DNA of 6,934 nt, taken from NCBI GenBank assembly GCA_943913335.1, contig CALTXS010000051.1, positions 1 through 6,934 on the forward strand, read 5' to 3'. Each line of letters begins with the position of its first letter. The first letter of the stretch is position 1. A program made the position numbers and the translations under genes. This DNA comes from an uncultured Lysobacter sp. (lineage in GTDB: Bacteria > Pseudomonadota > Gammaproteobacteria > Xanthomonadales > Xanthomonadaceae). Shown piece by piece: positions 6,620 to 6,934 of this stretch. Below the pieces are notes generated by a model. The model was not told the DNA's origin. It did not search any database and saw only the letters and a program-made list of their open reading frames with translations.

Positions 6620-6934
6620 CTAGCCGCCGGTCAGCCAGTAGCAGTCTTCGAAGCGCATGACCTTGAACGTCAGGACGTGGCGGCGTGGGCGGATGCGGCC
6701 TTCTTCGGTGATGACGCGGATGGCTGAGGCGACCGGGATGCCTTCGCCGAAGTAGATCGGACTGCTCGAGATCGGATCGGCGGCATCCATGCGGTCGAGC
6801 TCCTGCTGCAGATTGCGGTCGAACTCGGCGGCGCGGCGACGGGATTCGGCCAGAATAGCGTCGGTGTCGCTCAGGGGCTCCTCAGGCGCCTCAGTGGGCT
6901 CGGGTGCGGGATGTGTCGGCGCCGAATGCGGGTA
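6620..6934 (-). CDS. Unrecognised protein, C-terminal 104 residues (start lies beyond the window)
   Basis: An open frame runs uninterrupted from the right edge to a TAG at 6620-6622. It encodes the last 104 residues of a protein whose start is not in the window. I do not recognise it. The visible part has three sections. First is a Pro/Glu/Ala/His-rich, probably disordered linker (residues 1-20 from the edge). Next is a charged stretch (22-52, including ESRRRAAEFDRNLQQELDRM) that should be an amphipathic or coiled-coil helix. Last is a compact region (54-104) that looks like beta strands, with SSPIYFGEGIPVASAIRVI, RPRRHVLTFKVMRF and the ending CYWLTGG. Codon use is strongly GC3-biased like its neighbours, which supports real coding. 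It lies upstream of ilvE on the same strand with a 65-bp gap. I see no signal peptide or membrane segment in the visible part, and no function can be assigned. Confidence 0.7.
   Translation of the reverse strand, partial: YPHSAPTHPAPEPTEAPEEPLSDTDAILAESRRRAAEFDRNLQQELDRMDAADPISSSPIYFGEGIPVASAIRVITEEGRIRPRRHVLTFKVMRFEDCYWLTGG

Noticed and set aside
6614..6630. Hairpin CCGGC/GCCGG at the end of the partial - strand gene as a terminator
   Set aside because: The stem is only 5 bp, overlaps the stop codon and has no T-run after it.

Overview
The window looks like ordinary chromosomal DNA from a GC-rich gammaproteobacterium. It is most likely a member of the Xanthomonadales/Lysobacterales (Xanthomonadaceae or Rhodanobacteraceae). 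The response regulator closely resembles ColR/VgrR proteins as I remember them from Xanthomonas and Pseudomonas. RimK and IlvE align easily from memory with the E. coli proteins. I see no insertion sequences, phage genes, CRISPR arrays, tRNAs or rRNAs. The taxonomic placement is an inference, because no search was possible.

Layout from left to right. (1) A GDSL-type esterase autotransporter runs from the left edge on the + strand and lacks its extreme N-terminus. (2) A short gap follows, with a probable intrinsic terminator abutting the next gene. (3) A two-gene + strand unit overlaps by 4 bp (ATGA). It encodes a RimB-type retropepsin-like protein (PF05618 family) and RimK, an ATP-grasp ligase that adds glutamate to ribosomal protein S6. 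RimK carries an unusual lysine/arginine-rich C-terminal tail. (4) A 255-bp gap contains a textbook terminator with a UUCG loop. About 140 nt of potentially structured sequence precedes it, and a possible promoter/operator region for the next operon follows it. (5) A two-component pair, ColR-like (VgrR-like) response regulator and ColS-like (VgrS-like) membrane histidine kinase, lies 10 bp apart on the + strand. (6) ilvE, the branched-chain amino acid aminotransferase, is on the - strand and converges on the kinase gene with 15 bp between stop codons. (7) The C-terminal 104 residues of an unrecognised - strand protein run off the right edge; this gene lies upstream of ilvE in the same orientation.

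The units appear functionally independent. They are an outer-membrane lipolytic enzyme, a translation/ribosome-modification pair, an envelope or metal stress sensor, and amino acid metabolism. I did not find a convincing new multi-gene system. The best leads are the structured rimK-colR intergenic RNA, the basic tail on RimK, the terminator-like hairpin just ahead of rimB with a competing hairpin, and a ColS-like sensor domain without the expected ExxE metal motif.
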